57,086 nucleotides of DNA, taken from assembly GCA_020696345.1 (NCBI GenBank), contig JAEHCK010000013.1, positions 1-57,086 of the forward strand. The letters run 5' to 3'. Below are positions 55,785 to 57,086 of the stretch, one piece after another. Source of the stretch: Thermoplasmata archaeon. Its GTDB lineage: Archaea > Thermoplasmatota > Penumbrarchaeia > JAEHCK01. The notes beneath the pieces are model-generated. The model saw only the letters and a list, made by a program, of their open reading frames with translations. It had not been told where the DNA came from and did not search any database. Within the stretch, counting starts at the first letter, position 1. Each line of letters begins with the position of its first letter. The position numbers and the translations under genes were made by a program.

Positions 55785-56028
55785 CCCTCGCCAAGCCCCG
55801 CCCCTAAAACCATTATTGTCCTCCGGACATAAAGGTTTTGCCACTCTGTTTTCAACATTCGCCATCGTTGATTATTTTTCAATATGGCCCACATGAAATT
55901 GGCCTTCTACCGTCGATGAGATATTACCAGGCCAACTCCTCGTTCGGGATCGTAACCCTCACTCGGAGCAGAGCATCCACGTAGTCTCGGTCGTTAATGA
56001 ATTGATAGTACCTCGACGTTGTTTGGGC
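55785..56028 (+). repeat. Hairpin repeat family, copy 8 (full length)
   Basis: About 245 bp. CTCGCCAAGCCCCGCCCC, then AAAACC, hairpin GTCC-TCC-GGAC, GGTTTTGCCACTC, TTTTCAACATTCG, CCCACATGAAATTG, a CGTAACCCTCACTCGGAGCA block and CATCCACGTAGTCTCGG at the right end. The AAAACC/GGTTTT arms and the inner GTCC/GGAC pair are both conserved in structure though not in sequence. Confidence 0.8.
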
Positions 56029-56051
56029 TATTATTAATATAGGGATTTTTA

Positions 56052-56438
56052 TTATAAATTGTCATTGAATATTGAATATAGCATTGAAGTAAGAAGTATT
56101 GATATAAATAAGAAAAATAGTATAAATTCAATATTTGTCCAAATTATATTTAATATTAATGAGATCAATGATATAATAACAAATATTGAGAATAATATTT
56201 TATCATATTTACTTCTTCTATTTTCAGGTCTTTTAATTTTTCCAATTATAATTAAATAAGAAAGCATGAGAAAAGGTATTCCTAATGCTAGAATTATCGC
56301 AACTGAATTAGATAAATCTTGCCAAGAAGTATTTGTGTATTTATCAATTAAAAATAGAAGTGTAATTGCTATAATCACCGAAATTATTTCAATTAAATAA
56401 ATCCTAATAAGAAGTATGTCTTTTTTGTTTTTAACCAT
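56052..56438 (-). CDS. Four-helix membrane protein
   Basis: About 128 residues with four hydrophobic segments (about 8-28, 38-60, 78-98, 103-122). ATG 56438 has AAAGGGA about 10 nt upstream; longer frames upstream read through transposase debris. No family recognised. It ends the row of minus-strand genes that follow repeat copies. Confidence 0.6.
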   Translation of the reverse strand: MVKNKKDILLIRIYLIEIISVIIAITLLFLIDKYTNTSWQDLSNSVAIILALGIPFLMLSYLIIIGKIKRPENRRSKYDKILFSIFVIISLISLILNIIWTNIEFILFFLFISILLTSMLYSIFNDNL

Positions 56439-56541
56439 AAAAATCCCTTTGAATATCCCGCCCTCACAAGTCACTTGCATTAATACTACTAATATACTGC
56501 TTATATAAGCTTTAATACCCCGCACATATGTACAAGGCATG

Positions 56542-56754
56542 TTACGGGTTGTACGGGGTGCGACTTTTCGCTCGGTGTTTACTCGATCGTTGTCTTTGTC
56601 TTCCATCATAATCCATTTGGTTCTCTATATATTTTTCTACGACTTCAAACCTACTCCCCACGCTCCCGTGGAACGTCCCCGACGTCCACAGATGTTTCGG
56701 GCACCACTCTTTCAGGTGTGGAATATCGAAAGAATGTATGCACGTGGTTGGAGC
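56542..56754 (-). pseudogene. Decayed IS200/IS605 transposase (TnpA) fragment
   Basis: On the minus strand the frame from 56754 to the stop at 56542 gives IPHLKEWCPKHLW, SGTFHGSVGSRFEVVEKYI and ENQ, the C-terminal end of an IS200-type TnpA. In another frame just upstream the reading AVSSNHVHTFFRYSTPE has the HxH (HUH) motif of the same protein. The distance between the two is much shorter than in an intact TnpA, so a frameshift and an internal deletion are likely. No intact tnpA or tnpB is in the window. Confidence 0.55.
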
Positions 56755-57086
56755 TTACTGCCTGCTTTACGATCCTGCAGTCAAGATTAGTGCAGAGCTT
56801 TTATTAAATCATCAATAGTTTTCTTTTTTACTTAATTCAATAAAAAAAATGCTTCGCAAAACGATTAATCAATAACGCATTTTTTATAAATTCAGATATC
56901 GTTAAACGAAAGCGCCCTACGGTTTCGAACGGAAACTTTTTGACGGTTACCTGCGCTGTAACCCTTTTCCACTTCGTGCAAACACAATAGAATCCTTCGG
57001 ATTCAATCGAGATCTCAAAATTTGGTTAAAATAACGAGTTCGAGAATTTTGAAATACCGTTAACGGAAAAATAGTGGCTAAAGCCA
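56755..57086. other. Right-end stretch with dispersed element copy 2
   Basis: No intact gene. From about 56890 it matches the element at 10275-10555 (GGTTTCGAACGGAAAC then TTTTTG near 56931, ACCGTTAACGG near 57055), starting and ending with CGTTAAMCG-type strings. An A-run/T-run pair (AAAAAAAATGC at about 56843, GCATTTTTT at about 56877) precedes it. Confidence 0.6.

Noticed and set aside
56052..56609. Long reading (185 residues) of the four-helix membrane protein
   Set aside because: The first 57 residues run through transposase debris; ATG 56438 with a ribosome site gives a complete membrane protein.

Overview
The window looks like a piece of an archaeal chromosome, most likely from an uncultured Thermoplasmatota/Euryarchaeota-type lineage. 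The signs are AT-rich intergenic DNA with archaeal TATA boxes, giant PKD/NosD-type surface proteins, zinc-ribbon membrane proteins, tandem winged-helix regulators, an MvhD/FrhB-type electron-transfer set and stand-alone 2[4Fe-4S] ferredoxins. Lineage placement is inference; no rRNA or tRNA gene was seen. Both ends carry mobile-element debris: domains V and VI of a group II intron at the left and a decayed IS200/IS605 transposase plus a dispersed repeat at the right.

Layout. (1) 1-9.1 kb: intron tail, an octanucleotide minisatellite, and a 2820-residue secreted protein with four tandem NosD-like beta-helix blocks. (2) 9.1-24 kb: two broken genes and a methyltransferase, HEAT and TPR proteins, a membrane-anchored subtilase, a papain-type protease with a CFI-box tail and a paralogous stand-alone N-terminal module, purH, two probable small proteins, and two zinc-ribbon membrane proteins, one with a transglutaminase-like domain. 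(3) 24.7-29.1 kb: a fumarate-reductase-like flavoprotein and iron-sulfur subunit downstream of MvhD and an FrhB/FdhB-like subunit, the two halves separated by inverted arrays of a 28-nt repeat. (4) 29.4-34.6 kb and 52.9-56.6 kb: single genes or small operons (Fic proteins, HicBA, oxidoreductase plus ferredoxin, PH-like and other small membrane proteins), all on the minus strand and separated by copies of a dispersed repeat that always points the same way and keeps a hairpin with compensatory changes. (5) 34.6-44.2 kb: metal and thiol island (MntP, CDF transporter, ArsR-type regulator with two perfect palindromic operators, permease, CxxC mini-thioredoxin, thioredoxin-fold membrane proteins, CcdA-like fusion). 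(6) 44.2-52.7 kb: a 1415-residue anchored protein with thrombospondin type-3-like calcium-binding repeats, and secreted, membrane-anchored proteins.

The most coherent candidate for a new system is a regulon built from a repeated module: a small three-helix membrane protein followed by a double winged-helix regulator, present twice (about 35.2-36.1 kb and 51.9-52.7 kb), each beside genes for secreted C-terminally anchored proteins. Three such secreted-protein promoters carry copies of one box, with core TRGTGCAAT and full form near TRGTGCAATNYTTGAACA, placed just upstream of the TATA box. The two clearest targets share a C-terminal domain ending in a P-x-FSEH motif. I infer a membrane-signal-responsive cell-envelope regulon. 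Second candidates are the repeat-bordered cassette array, the 28-nt inverted arrays, and the fumarate reductase-MvhD-FrhB set without HdrA.
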